Positions 8,014 through 16,134 of a stretch of DNA of 64,000 nt are shown here, piece by piece (position 1 is the first letter of the stretch; each line of letters opens with the position of its first letter). The notes below the pieces were generated by a model. That model was given only the letters and a program-made list of their open reading frames with translations, did not search any database and was not told the DNA's origin. Both the position numbers and the translations under genes were made by a program. The DNA is taken from NCBI RefSeq assembly GCF_003116815.1, contig NZ_QDKQ01000052.1, positions 1-64,000 on the forward strand. Direction: 5' to 3'. This stretch comes from Caulobacter endophyticus. Lineage in GTDB: Bacteria; Pseudomonadota; Alphaproteobacteria; Caulobacterales; Caulobacteraceae.

Positions 8014-8925
8014 ATGGGCGTTTTCGTACTGGGCTCGATCAATCTGGACGCCGTGGCGCGGGTCGACGACCTGCCGCGGCCGGGCGAGACGGTGGCCGGC
8101 CTGTCGCTGGAGCTGTTCCTGGGCGGCAAGGGCGCCAACCAGGCCGTCGCCGCCGCTCGGATGGGCGCGCCCACCCGCCTGATGGGCGCGGTCGGCAAGG
8201 ACGACAGCGGGGCCAGCCTGAAGGTCAAGCTGGCCGGCTACGGCGTGCAGGTGGCCGACGTGGCCGAACTGTCCGGCGCCCCCACGGGCCAGGCTCACGT
8301 CTGGGTGTCGAACGGCGGCGAGAACATGATCGTCGTCACCGGCGGCGCCAACATGATGATCACGCCGCAGCAGGTGGCGGCCACGGCGCTGGAAGGCCAG
8401 CGCGTGCTGCTGGCCCAGCTGGAGACCCCGGCGAGCGCCATCGAGGCGCTGTTCAAGGCCGGCGCGGCCAAGGGCGGCCTGCGGGTGCTGAACGCGGCCC
8501 CGGCCCTGCCGCAGGGCGCAGCCCTGTTCCCGCTGACCGACATTCTCATCCTGAACCAGACCGAGCTGGCGACCTACGCCCGCCTCGACCATGAGCCGGC
8601 CAAGCTGGAGGAGGTCTCCAAGGCCGCCCGCAAGCTGATGAGCCGCCCCGACCAGACGATCATCGTCACCCTGGGCAAGACGGGCGTGGCCGCCGTGCGC
8701 CGCGACGAGGCCTTCCTGGTCGAGGGCCGCAAGGTCAAGGCGGTGGACACCGTCGGCGCCGGCGACTGCTTCTGCGGGGCCCTGGCCGCGGGCCTGGCCG
8801 CCAACCTGGACCTGCGCGAGGCCGTCGAGCAGGCCAACGCCGCCGCCGCCCTGTCGGTGCAGAAGCCGGGCGCGGCTCCGTCGATGCCGAGCAAGCGCGA
8901 AGTCGAGGTCTTCCTGGAAGGTTGA
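8014..8925 (+). CDS. Ribokinase-family sugar kinase
   Basis: This 303-residue protein of the PfkB/ribokinase family starts GSINLDAVARVDDLPRPGET, has the substrate motif GGKGANQAVAAARMG (about residues 37-51) and the C-terminal ATP/catalytic motif DTVGAGDCFCGALAAG with the general-base Asp. N-terminal and C-terminal signatures fit ribokinase best, so ATP-dependent phosphorylation of ribose or a similar sugar is likely; substrate is not proven by sequence. No rbs transport genes are nearby. Confidence 0.82.
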   Translation: MGVFVLGSINLDAVARVDDLPRPGETVAGLSLELFLGGKGANQAVAAARMGAPTRLMGAVGKDDSGASLKVKLAGYGVQVADVAELSGAPTGQAHVWVSNGGENMIVVTGGANMMITPQQVAATALEGQRVLLAQLETPASAIEALFKAGAAKGGLRVLNAAPALPQGAALFPLTDILILNQTELATYARLDHEPAKLEEVSKAARKLMSRPDQTIIVTLGKTGVAAVRRDEAFLVEGRKVKAVDTVGAGDCFCGALAAGLAANLDLREAVEQANAAAALSVQKPGAAPSMPSKREVEVFLEG

Positions 8926-8968
8926 CCGCCGACGCCTTCGGAGATCACCTTTCACCCGGAGGCGCGCG

Positions 8969-9175
8969 ATGGAAGACGCAATGGAGCCGGCGACCGAGGC
9001 GATGAAAAGTCATAGCCTCGTACCGCTTTGCGACTGGGGCCAGGGGATCGGGCTCAATCTGGCCGAGATGATCGCCGTCGTGATCCTCGGCTTGCTGCTG
9101 TCGTTGGCCTGGGTCGCCGTCAATGAGCGAGGCAAGCGGGGCTCGCGTCGGCGAACGCCCGCCCTCGGCCTCTGA
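8969..9175 (+). CDS. Small single-span membrane protein (68 aa), hypothetical
   Basis: GGAGG lies 7 bases upstream of the ATG. The product has a polar N-terminus (about 30 residues), one hydrophobic span (AEMIAVVILGLLLSLAWVAV, about residues 32-52) and a basic tail (GKRGSRRRTP), predicting an N-out/C-in topology. It ends exactly where the convergent mopJ-like gene ends. No family recognised. Confidence 0.6.
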   Translation: MEDAMEPATEAMKSHSLVPLCDWGQGIGLNLAEMIAVVILGLLLSLAWVAVNERGKRGSRRRTPALGL

Positions 9176-9667
9176 TCAGGCCGCGCGGATGCCGCTGAAG
9201 CCGCCCTCGGCCTGGGCGCCGACGATGGCGTCGTAGCCGAGGATCATGTCGACGTCCTTGCCGTTGCTGGCCAGCGGCAGGCGCAGCCACAGGATCGAGA
9301 CGTGCGGCGCGCCGCGCCAGGCCAGGCTGTGGACGCCCACGCCCGGACGGCGCTCGTCGACGACCTTGTCCAACTCCTTGCGCCAGTAGTCGGCGGCGGC
9401 GGTGTTGTAGACCTCGCTCAGCGCCTTGCCGGTGATCTCGCGGCCATAGACGCTGTAGAGGCCGGTGCCGGCCAGGCGCAGGCGGTAGTCGCGAGGCTCG
9501 CGCACGACGTCGATCAGGCTGACCGTCGGCAGCAGCCGCTTGATGCCCGAAGGGTGAAGATCACCACGCGCAGGCAGGCTCGCCCCGCGGCGCAGGGACG
9601 CCCAGTATGCGAACATTTCCTGATGAGCGCGGGCCGCGGTCGCGGATGCGCTCAGTTGCGCGGACAT
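9176..9667 (-). CDS. mopJ: Single-domain PAS protein, probable MopJ
   Basis: This 163-residue protein of the PAS_5 type (PF07310) reads YWASLRRGASLPARGDLHP, then DYRLRLAGTGLYSVYGREITGK and a C-terminal strand region (VSILWLRLPLA). There is no output domain. In Caulobacter the PAS protein MopJ is encoded next to a mucR gene and affects polarity and cell-cycle signalling toward CtrA; here the gene lies beside a MucR regulator, which supports the name. ATG 9667 was preferred over one 14 codons upstream. Its upstream region carries six GANTC sites, suggesting CcrM/GcrA control. Confidence 0.7.
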   Translation of the reverse strand: MSAQLSASATAARAHQEMFAYWASLRRGASLPARGDLHPSGIKRLLPTVSLIDVVREPRDYRLRLAGTGLYSVYGREITGKALSEVYNTAAADYWRKELDKVVDERRPGVGVHSLAWRGAPHVSILWLRLPLASNGKDVDMILGYDAIVGAQAEGGFSGIRAA

Positions 9668-9672
9668 CTTCA

Positions 9673-9789
9673 GAGTCCTTAACAAGCCTTTGGAATCACG
9701 GTGATTCACCGCTCGTTCACTATGTCTTAAGCACCGAATCGGCGGAAGCGAAAAATGGCGATCGCCAACAAAGATTCCGCTGGAGAGTC
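9673..9789. promoter_or_regulatory. Cluster of six GANTC (CcrM methylation) sites
   Basis: GANTC occurs at 9673, 9693, 9703, 9736, 9773 and 9785. In DNA of about 67% GC roughly one site per 330 bases is expected by chance. Clusters of this kind mark promoters controlled by CcrM methylation and GcrA in Caulobacter; the target could be mopJ, a small RNA on the plus strand, or both. Confidence 0.55.
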
Positions 9790-9840
9790 AATCTGGAAGC
9801 ACAACGCCCGGGCGCTGAAACAGCCCCGGGCGTTTGAATT
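9710..9840 (+). ncRNA. Candidate small RNA ending at an intrinsic terminator
   Basis: The gap between mopJ and the first MucR gene ends with a strong plus-strand hairpin and T-rich tail although no plus-strand protein gene precedes it. A transcript of roughly 80-130 bases starting in the GANTC-rich region would explain the terminator. The 5' end is a guess. Confidence 0.35.
9803..9838 (+). terminator. Intrinsic terminator
   Basis: AACGCCCGGG pairs with CCCGGGCGTT, extended inward by GCTG-AAA-CAGC with one bulged C, and is followed by TGAATTTT on the plus strand. On the minus strand the flank is GTGCTTCC, so plus-strand termination is favoured. Confidence 0.7.
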
Positions 9841-9897
9841 TTCCGGCCAGCTTAACCACAACCGCTTGATTGGATTAGGGTAAATGAACGCTCAGAC

Positions 9898-10317
9898 TCA
9901 GCCCTTACGGCCCTTTCCGGCGCCCCGGCCGGTCTGACCAAGCCCCATCTGGCGGGCAAGTTCCGAGCGCGCCTTGGCGTAGTTCGGCGCAACCATGGGG
10001 TAGTCCGAAGGCAGGCCCCACTTCTCACGGTAGTCCTCGGGGCTCATGTCGTACTGCGTACGCAGGTGGCGCTTCAGCGATTTGAACCGCCGGCCGTCCT
10101 CCAGGCAGATAATGTAGTCGGGCGTGACCGAACGGCGGACCGGCACCGCCGGCTCCTTGGGCTCGGGCGCGGCGGCCTCGGGCGAGCCGACCGACTTGAG
10201 GGCGTCGTGCACGCTGCGGATCAGGGCCGGCATCTCGGAGGCCGGCACGGCGTTGCCGCCGACAAAGGCCGCGACGATGCCCGCGGTAAGTTCGACGAGT
10301 GGGATCTCTTCTTCCAT
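9898..10317 (-). CDS. MucR/Ros-family transcriptional regulator (MucR2-like paralogue)
   Basis: The 139-residue protein has the MucR layout: N-terminal oligomerisation region ([16 protein letters not shown]), acidic/proline linker, then the Ros zinc-finger domain ([48 protein letters not shown]). The second zinc Cys of the Ros finger is Asp here, a known variant. MucR proteins bind AT-rich DNA and in Caulobacter repress late (S-phase) CtrA-activated promoters. The ATG at 10317 is preceded by GGGAGAGG. A second paralogue is at 24035-24472. Assignment as MucR2 rests on adjacency to the MopJ-like gene. Confidence 0.85.
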   Translation of the reverse strand: MEEEIPLVELTAGIVAAFVGGNAVPASEMPALIRSVHDALKSVGSPEAAAPEPKEPAVPVRRSVTPDYIICLEDGRRFKSLKRHLRTQYDMSPEDYREKWGLPSDYPMVAPNYAKARSELARQMGLGQTGRGAGKGRKG

Positions 10318-10570
10318 GACGCCTCTCCCGTTCCTTTTTATCTTTACTCGGCGCACGCGCGCTTCTGGCGTGCGAAGTTGCATCATGGATAAACGCGTCA
10401 GTAAAACCGGGCAATAGATGCCGTCGCGGAATATTGACTGTCGATCGATGCGATCATTCGCAACGTCAACTTAAGGTCGCGAGATAAAAATTCAGATTTT
10501 CTGGATTTTGACTGAACGCGTTCGGCGAACTTGACCGGTTGGGTCCGGATCAAACCCCGCCAAGCAGCGC

Positions 10571-11782
10571 CTAGCGTCCGAAATCCCGCGACAGGGCCAG
10601 CATCGCGGCGCGCTGCGGCACCGAGTATTCGTCGATGGCGTCGGTGTCGCCGTCGCGGATGGCCTTCAGCAGCGCCGGCGTCAGGGCCGACGACAGCGAC
10701 CAGTTCCAGTAACGCAGCACGGTCTGGGCGCGATCGACGGCAATGGCGTCGAACACCGCCAGCACCCGCTCCAGCCCCGGCGACGGCGCGCCCTGCGGAT
10801 CGGTTTCCGGCCGGCGCAGGCCACGCCACAAGGCCCGCACCGCCGCGCGCGGCAGGCCGGTGGCCTTGCACAGGATGGCGATCGGCTCGCCGCCGGCGTC
10901 GGTGAAGATCTTTGCGCCGGTCATCGGCTTGAGGCCGGCGAGATACGAGATTTCCTCGGCGGTCTCGCGGGTCAGGCCGGTCTGGGCGGCCGCGACGGCG
11001 TCCTCCAGGCTGTCGAACGGGCTCTTGGCGATGGCGGCGCGGTTGCGCTGGCGGCGCTCGATGAACTGCAAGGCCTTGCGCGACAGCGGGTCCTGCCAGC
11101 CCTCCTCCGAAGCCACGGCGAAGACGTCGCCGACGGCCTCCTGCAGGATCTCGCGCGAGACGGCGAAGCGCTGGAGGATGGTGCGGCGGGCCTCGGCGTC
11201 GGCCCACCAGAACATCACATAGGCGTGGCTGGGGCGCAGTTCGGCCCGCTTGAGCAGCAGGGCGATCAGGCCGGGATTGTCGCGCGTCAGGGCCACGACG
11301 TTCTCGACGCCCTGATGGCTGAACCGGGCCAGCTCGTTGCGCAGCAGCGCCTCGACCACGGAGATCTCGCCCATATCGACAAGGGCGTCGGCCACCACCT
11401 CGCCCACGCCGCGGCGGATGGCGATCAGGCGGCGGTGCTCCTGGGTGGCCTGGTACAGGCAGTCGATCAGGTCGGCGTCGGAAAGATTGGGCGAGTTCTC
11501 GAGCAGGGCCCGGGCCACCACGACCTCGTCGCGCAGCAGCAGGCGGACCAGCGAGCCGGGCATGTCCGACAGGTTGGCCAGGCGCCGGGCGACCTTCTCG
11601 CGCTCCTCGACCACCGCCTCGCGCAGCATCTCGACCAGCAGGTCGGCGCACATCGCCCGCTCGAAGGCGTTGATGCGGCTGGCCGGCAGGCAAACCACGT
11701 CAGCGAGGCGCTTCAGGAGGGCGGCGCGCGACTTGGGCGGAACGGCGATCGGCTTGGCGAAGGGCGAAATCGGGTCGGTCAT
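10571..11782 (-). CDS. DUF2336 family protein
   Basis: The 403-residue all-helical protein is built from short alpha-helical repeats (for example RRLANLSDMPGSLVRLLLRDEVVVARALLENSPNLSDADLI, written here only as the reason for the family call in residues about 65-110). This matches DUF2336 (PF10098), common in Caulobacterales and of unknown function. No signal peptide or membrane span. It is a single gene; 58 bases upstream of the start is TTAA-N7-TTAG, one base from the CtrA consensus. Confidence 0.75.
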   Translation of the reverse strand: MTDPISPFAKPIAVPPKSRAALLKRLADVVCLPASRINAFERAMCADLLVEMLREAVVEEREKVARRLANLSDMPGSLVRLLLRDEVVVARALLENSPNLSDADLIDCLYQATQEHRRLIAIRRGVGEVVADALVDMGEISVVEALLRNELARFSHQGVENVVALTRDNPGLIALLLKRAELRPSHAYVMFWWADAEARRTILQRFAVSREILQEAVGDVFAVASEEGWQDPLSRKALQFIERRQRNRAAIAKSPFDSLEDAVAAAQTGLTRETAEEISYLAGLKPMTGAKIFTDAGGEPIAILCKATGLPRAAVRALWRGLRRPETDPQGAPSPGLERVLAVFDAIAVDRAQTVLRYWNWSLSSALTPALLKAIRDGDTDAIDEYSVPQRAAMLALSRDFGR

Positions 11783-11839
11783 GATCTTCCTGGCGGCGAA
11801 GCCCCCGTCGCCAACTTACGAACCTAGACGGTAACGCCC

Positions 11840-11854
11840 TTAAGTTCGAATTAG
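11840..11854. promoter_or_regulatory. Near-consensus CtrA-like box upstream of DUF2336 gene
   Basis: TTAA, seven bases, TTAG: one mismatch from TTAA-N7-TTAA. The position (58 bases before the start codon) suits a promoter element, but single-mismatch boxes also occur by chance. Confidence 0.25.
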
Positions 11855-11912
11855 CGCCAGGGATTCTCCCGCCAGGGGAATTTGCGGCCTTGAGCCCTTC
11901 TCCGCCAGAGCT

Positions 11913-12797
11913 TCAGCGAAATTGTCGCGGTTCCCACTCCGGCCAGATGTCGGGCAGGTCGGTGGAGACGCGGTTGGGATAGACCGGCGCGCGCTTCTCC
12001 AGGAACGAGGTCACGCCCTCCTTGGCGTCGCCCGAGGCGCCGCGCGACTGGATGGCGCGGCTGTCGGCCTTGTGGGCCTCCATCGGATGGTCGGCGCCGG
12101 CCATCCGCCAGAGCAGCTGGCGGGTCAGGGCGACCGAGACGGGGGCGGCGTTGTCGGCGATCTCTCGCGCCAGGGCGCGGGCGGCCGGCAGCAGGTCTTC
12201 GGGCGCATGCAGCGAGCGGACGAAGCCGCGCTCCCTGGCCTCGGTCGCCGGGAAGACGCGACCGGTATAGCACCATTCCAGCGCCGTCTGGAGGCCTACA
12301 AGGCGCGGCAGGAACCAGGACGAGCAGGCCTCTGGCGTGATGCCCCGGCGAGCAAAGACGAAGCCGAACTTGGCGTCTTCGCTGGCCAGGCGAATATCCA
12401 TGGCCAGTTGCATGGTCGCGCCGACGCCGACGGCCGGGCCGTTCACCGCGGCGATCACCGGCTTGAGGCTGTCGTAGATGCGCAAGGTGACCCGGCCGCC
12501 GCCGTCGCGATAGACGTCGCCGACCTTGCCCTCTTCGCGCTCCAGGGCTTGCGGAGACGTGCGGTCGAAAGTGGCCCCGCCGCTCGAAAGGTCGGCCCCG
12601 GCGCAGAAGGCCCGGCCCGCGCCGGTGACGATCACCACCTTCACCGCGTCATCGGCGTCGGTGATGTCGAAGACCTCGATCAGCTCCTTCATCATCCGGG
12701 CGGTGAAGGCGTTGAGCTTGTCGGGCCGGTTCAGGGTGATCGTCGCGACGCCGTCCTCGACGGCGTAGAGCAGGGTCTCGAAGGTCGGCTGCGACAT
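11913..12797 (-). CDS. Enoyl-CoA hydratase/isomerase (crotonase) family protein
   Basis: The 294-residue protein has crotonase features: N-terminal ATITLNRPDKLNAFTARM, the oxyanion-hole strand GRAFCAGADLSSGG, and the second oxyanion segment KPVIAAVNGPAVGVGATMQLAMD. A conserved catalytic-acid region (FGFVFARRGITPEACSSWFLPRLVG) follows. It likely hydrates 2-enoyl-CoA in fatty acid breakdown. The start MSQPTF at 12797 was chosen over an upstream in-frame start inside repeat DNA. It lies downstream of, and in the same direction as, the P450 gene, with a repeat between. Confidence 0.85.
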   Translation of the reverse strand: MSQPTFETLLYAVEDGVATITLNRPDKLNAFTARMMKELIEVFDITDADDAVKVVIVTGAGRAFCAGADLSSGGATFDRTSPQALEREEGKVGDVYRDGGGRVTLRIYDSLKPVIAAVNGPAVGVGATMQLAMDIRLASEDAKFGFVFARRGITPEACSSWFLPRLVGLQTALEWCYTGRVFPATEARERGFVRSLHAPEDLLPAARALAREIADNAAPVSVALTRQLLWRMAGADHPMEAHKADSRAIQSRGASGDAKEGVTSFLEKRAPVYPNRVSTDLPDIWPEWEPRQFR

Positions 12798-12849
12798 TTG
12801 GCGGGCTCCCTGGGGCAATTTTAAACAATCGTATGATCGCTTGCCGCAT

Positions 12850-12979
12850 GTGCACAACCCCTCCCCCTCGATGGGGGAGGGGCAGGGGTGGGGGTGAGTA
12901 CGGCGGTCGAAGCCGCGCAAAGCCGCCAACTCAGCAACCACCCCCATCCGCGGCCCTTCCCCCATCAAGGGGGAAGGGA
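12850..12979. repeat. Dispersed GC-rich palindromic repeat, two inverted modules
   Basis: CCCCTCCCCCTCGATGGGGG is followed about 75 bases later by the related palindrome around CTTCCCCCATCAAGGGGGAAG, with matching inner segments (GGGGTGGGGGTG and CACCCCCATC). It fills the gap between the hydratase start and the P450 stop. Confidence 0.8.
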
Positions 12980-12981
12980 GA

Positions 12982-14316
12982 TCAGGCCCGCCTCACCCCC
13001 AGCTTGCTGATGGCGTGGACGAAGTTGTTGGCCGCGATCTCCGTGCTCCCCGTCCATTCCAGGTCGGGGAACCGCGCCAGGATCTGGCGGTAGGCCTCCT
13101 CCAGCTGGATTTGGGCGACGCGCTTGCCCAGGCAGGTGTGCGGGCCGTAACCGAAGGCCACGTGCTTGCCAGCGTTGGCGCGGGTCACGTCCAGGCGGTC
13201 GGGATCGGCGAAGACCTCAGGGTCGCGGTTGGCCGCGCCGTAGTACATGACCACCTTCTCGCCCTCGGCGATCTGCTGGCCGGCCACCTCGACGTCGCGC
13301 GTGGCGGTGCGGCGCATGTAGATCACCGGGCTGACCATGCGGATGAACTCGTCCACCGCGCCGGGCAGCAGCGAGGGATCTTCGATCAGCCGCTGCTTCT
13401 GTTCGGGGAACTCGGTCAGCAGCCGCATGGCGCCCGACAGGGTGTTTCGCGTCGTGTCGTTGCCGGCGAAGACGATCAGCAGCCACGACCCGTCAAGATA
13501 CTCGTCGGCCAGCAGGTCTCCGTCGACCTGGGCGCGGGCGATGGCCGTCATCAGGTCCTGCCTGGGATCCTCCCGGCGCTTGAGCAGCATGGTGCGGCCG
13601 TAGTCGAACATCGCCTCGACGTTCTCGTTGAAGTCGGCCACGAACTGCATGAGCTCGAGAGTGGGCGTGATCGGCGCCATGGCCTGCTGCACGGCCAGAT
13701 CCTGGGCGCGCTCCAGATAGTGCATCCAGGTCAGGAACTTGGCCCGGTCCTCGGGCGGCACGCCCAGGATTTCGCACAGGGTGAACAGCGGCAGGATCGA
13801 GGAAAAGTGCTCGACCATGTCGATCTCGGCGCCGCCGGCCAGCAGCGGCTCCATCTCGTCGAGCAGGCGCGTGACCTCGCCCCTTACCTTGTCGGTCAGC
13901 CCGCGCAGGTAAGACGCGGTGAAATAGGGCATGTGCTCACGGCGCAGCTGCAGGTGATGCGGCGCGTCGAGATTGATCATGGTGTCCATGGTCGCCCGAA
14001 ACAGCAGGGCGTGGCGCCGGTCGGGCGGTCCCATCGACATCAGGATCCCGCCCTTCTGCGAGGAGAAGGTCTCCGGATCGCCGTTGACCCGCATGACGTC
14101 CTCGTAGCGCGTGACAGCCCAGAAGCCCGGCCCGCCGAACGGCTCGCCGTGCCACATCACCGGAGCCTCCCGCCGCATCCGCGCGAAGTCGGCGAAGGGC
14201 TGGCCCTGGGTGAAACGGAAGATGTCGGCCAGGTCGACGCCGTCGAGGGTGGGATAGACCTTGGGGGCCCCAGGCCCCGGCCGGCCGTCGACCACCGTCT
14301 TGCTGATCAGTTCCAT
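12982..14316 (-). CDS. Cytochrome P450
   Basis: This 444-residue soluble bacterial P450 has I-helix FAGNDTTRNT (oxygen activation), the EXXR motif region (VDEFIRMVSPVIYMRR), and heme loop FGYGPHTCLG with proximal Cys395. It would hydroxylate a hydrophobic substrate using an external ferredoxin system, none of which is encoded nearby. Neighbouring enoyl-CoA hydratase, acyl-CoA synthetase and MaoC genes suggest a fatty acid, terpenoid or sterol-like substrate, but this is inference. It is transcribed divergently from the acyl-CoA synthetase gene. Confidence 0.93.
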   Translation of the reverse strand: MELISKTVVDGRPGPGAPKVYPTLDGVDLADIFRFTQGQPFADFARMRREAPVMWHGEPFGGPGFWAVTRYEDVMRVNGDPETFSSQKGGILMSMGPPDRRHALLFRATMDTMINLDAPHHLQLRREHMPYFTASYLRGLTDKVRGEVTRLLDEMEPLLAGGAEIDMVEHFSSILPLFTLCEILGVPPEDRAKFLTWMHYLERAQDLAVQQAMAPITPTLELMQFVADFNENVEAMFDYGRTMLLKRREDPRQDLMTAIARAQVDGDLLADEYLDGSWLLIVFAGNDTTRNTLSGAMRLLTEFPEQKQRLIEDPSLLPGAVDEFIRMVSPVIYMRRTATRDVEVAGQQIAEGEKVVMYYGAANRDPEVFADPDRLDVTRANAGKHVAFGYGPHTCLGKRVAQIQLEEAYRQILARFPDLEWTGSTEIAANNFVHAISKLGVRRA

Positions 14317-14520
14317 GCGCTCGCCTCCCGCGAAACGTCGTTATGGAACGCACGATCACCCAGGATTGCGCGGCCGCCAACGGCGCCCCTACGGCAACTT
14401 GCGCGAGCGTCCGGCCTTGGGCCATGCTCCTGACTGAACGCCGATCACGCGGGCCACACGCGGACGGCGCCTGGGAGAGAAACGGCCGGCCTCGCCTGGG
14501 CGAGCGGCCCAGGAGGTCGC

Positions 14521-16059
14521 ATGCATCCGAGCGTCCACGCCCGCAGCCAACCCGACAAGCCGGCCTTCGTGATGGCCGGCTCCGGCGAGACCGTCACCTA
14601 CAAGGAACTGGACGACCGCTCGAACCAGGCCGCGCAGCTGTTCCGCACGATGGGGCTGCAGGTCGGCGACGTGGTGGCGATCCTGCTCGACAACCATCCG
14701 CGCTATCTGGAGATCGCCTGGGCGGCGCAGCGGGCGGGGCTCTACTACACCTGCATCTCGACCAAGCTGACCGCGCCCGAGGTCGAGTACATCGTGCGCG
14801 ACTGCGGGGCCAAGGCGCTGATCACCGGCCCGGCGCTGGACGGCGTCGCCCAGGCGCTGGCGCCGCTGCTCTCGGGCGTAGCCCTGCTGCGGGTGGACGG
14901 GGCGGCCGGCCCCTACGCCGACTTCGACGCCGCCCGCGCGGCCATGCCCGCCACGCCCATCGCTGATGAGACCTCGGGCTCGGACATGCTCTATTCCTCG
15001 GGCACCACCGGGCGGCCAAAGGGCGTCAAGCCCGCACTGAACGGCGCGCCGATCGATGCGCCCCACGCCCTGCAGATGATGGCCCAGCACCTGTTCAAGC
15101 TGGATGGCGACAGCGTCTATCTCTCGCCCGCGCCGCTCTATCACGCAGCCCCGCTTCGCTGGTGCATGAGCGTGCACAAGCTGGGCGGCACGGTGGTCGT
15201 GATCGAGAAGTTCGATCCCGAGACAGCCCTGGCCCTGATCGAGGAGCACAGGGCCACCTGCGGCCAGTTCGTGCCCACACACTTCGTACGGATGCTGAAG
15301 CTGCCGCAGGAGACACGGGACAGGTACGACGTCTCGACCATGCGCTCGGCGATCCATGCGGCCGCCCCCTGCCCCGTGCCGGTCAAGGAACAGATGATCG
15401 CCTGGTGGGGGCCGGTGATCTACGAATACTACGCCGGCACCGAGGGCAACGGCTTCTGCTGGATCGACAGCAAGAGCTGGCTGGAGCGGCGCGGCTCGGT
15501 GGGCCAGGCGGCCCTGGGCGAACTGCGCATCTGCGACGAGGACGGCGATCCCCTGCCCGCCCGCAGCGAAGGCGTCGTCTACTTCGCCAACGGCCCGGCG
15601 GTGACCTATCACAACGCCCCTGAGAAGACCGCCGAAAGCTACAACAAGCACGGCTGGACGACGCTGGGCGACGTGGGCTGGGCCGACGAGGACGGCTATC
15701 TCTACCTCACCGACCGCAAGAGCTTCATGATCATCTCCGGCGGGGTGAACATCTATCCGCAGGAGATCGAGAACCTGCTGATCACCCACCCCAGGGTGGC
15801 CGACGCCGCCGTGGTCGGCGCCCCCGACGAGGAGATGGGCGAGAAGGTGGTGGCGGTGATCCAGCCGCTGGACTGGGATGACGCGGGCGAAGCCCTGGCC
15901 GCCGAACTCCTGGCCTTTACCCGCGACAACCTCAGCCACGTGAAGGCCCCGCGGCAGGTCGACTTCGTGCGCGAACTGCCGAGGCACCCCACGGGCAAGC
16001 TCTACAAGCGGCTGGTGCGGGATACGTACTGGGGCAAAGGCGAGGGGCGGATCGTTTGA
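14521..16059 (+). CDS. Acyl-CoA synthetase (AMP-forming, fatty-acid ligase type)
   Basis: The 512-residue adenylate-forming enzyme has the P-loop YSSGTTGRPKG (about residues 158-168), the A5 motif YEYYAGTEGNGF, the A7 motif GDVGWADEDGYLYLTDR and the late hinge/Lys motif PRHPTGKLYKR. It activates a carboxylic acid to its CoA thioester. An AGGAGG lies 4 bases before the ATG. It is divergent from the P450 gene, forming a small lipid catabolism group with the hydratase and the downstream MaoC protein. The chain-length preference is unknown. Confidence 0.9.
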   Translation: MHPSVHARSQPDKPAFVMAGSGETVTYKELDDRSNQAAQLFRTMGLQVGDVVAILLDNHPRYLEIAWAAQRAGLYYTCISTKLTAPEVEYIVRDCGAKALITGPALDGVAQALAPLLSGVALLRVDGAAGPYADFDAARAAMPATPIADETSGSDMLYSSGTTGRPKGVKPALNGAPIDAPHALQMMAQHLFKLDGDSVYLSPAPLYHAAPLRWCMSVHKLGGTVVVIEKFDPETALALIEEHRATCGQFVPTHFVRMLKLPQETRDRYDVSTMRSAIHAAAPCPVPVKEQMIAWWGPVIYEYYAGTEGNGFCWIDSKSWLERRGSVGQAALGELRICDEDGDPLPARSEGVVYFANGPAVTYHNAPEKTAESYNKHGWTTLGDVGWADEDGYLYLTDRKSFMIISGGVNIYPQEIENLLITHPRVADAAVVGAPDEEMGEKVVAVIQPLDWDDAGEALAAELLAFTRDNLSHVKAPRQVDFVRELPRHPTGKLYKRLVRDTYWGKGEGRIV

Positions 16060-16093
16060 GCCGAAATCACTAGAAAGTTGATTTTTTTAATTT

Positions 16094-16123
16094 TTGCCAC
16101 CACTTTCCCAAAAGTGGTGGCAA
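16094..16123. promoter_or_regulatory. Perfect 13-bp hairpin abutting the nucleotidyltransferase ribosome site
   Basis: TTGCCACCACTTT, loop CCCA, then the exact complement. The right arm runs straight into AAGGA, the likely Shine-Dalgarno of the GTG start at 16135. The left flank is AT-rich (T7 and T5 runs), unlike surrounding DNA. It could be an operator or a translation-control stem; it lacks a following T-run on either strand, so it is not a normal terminator. Confidence 0.5.
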
Positions 16124-16134
16124 GGATCAATTCC

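Noticed and set aside
12850..12979. CRISPR array
   Set aside because: The repeats are inverted palindromes with no regular direct repeats or spacers of even length, and no cas genes are present.
16094..16123. Hairpin as a transcription terminator of the acyl-CoA synthetase gene
   Set aside because: The T-runs lie before the stem on the plus strand and become A-runs on the minus strand, so neither direction gives a stem followed by T.
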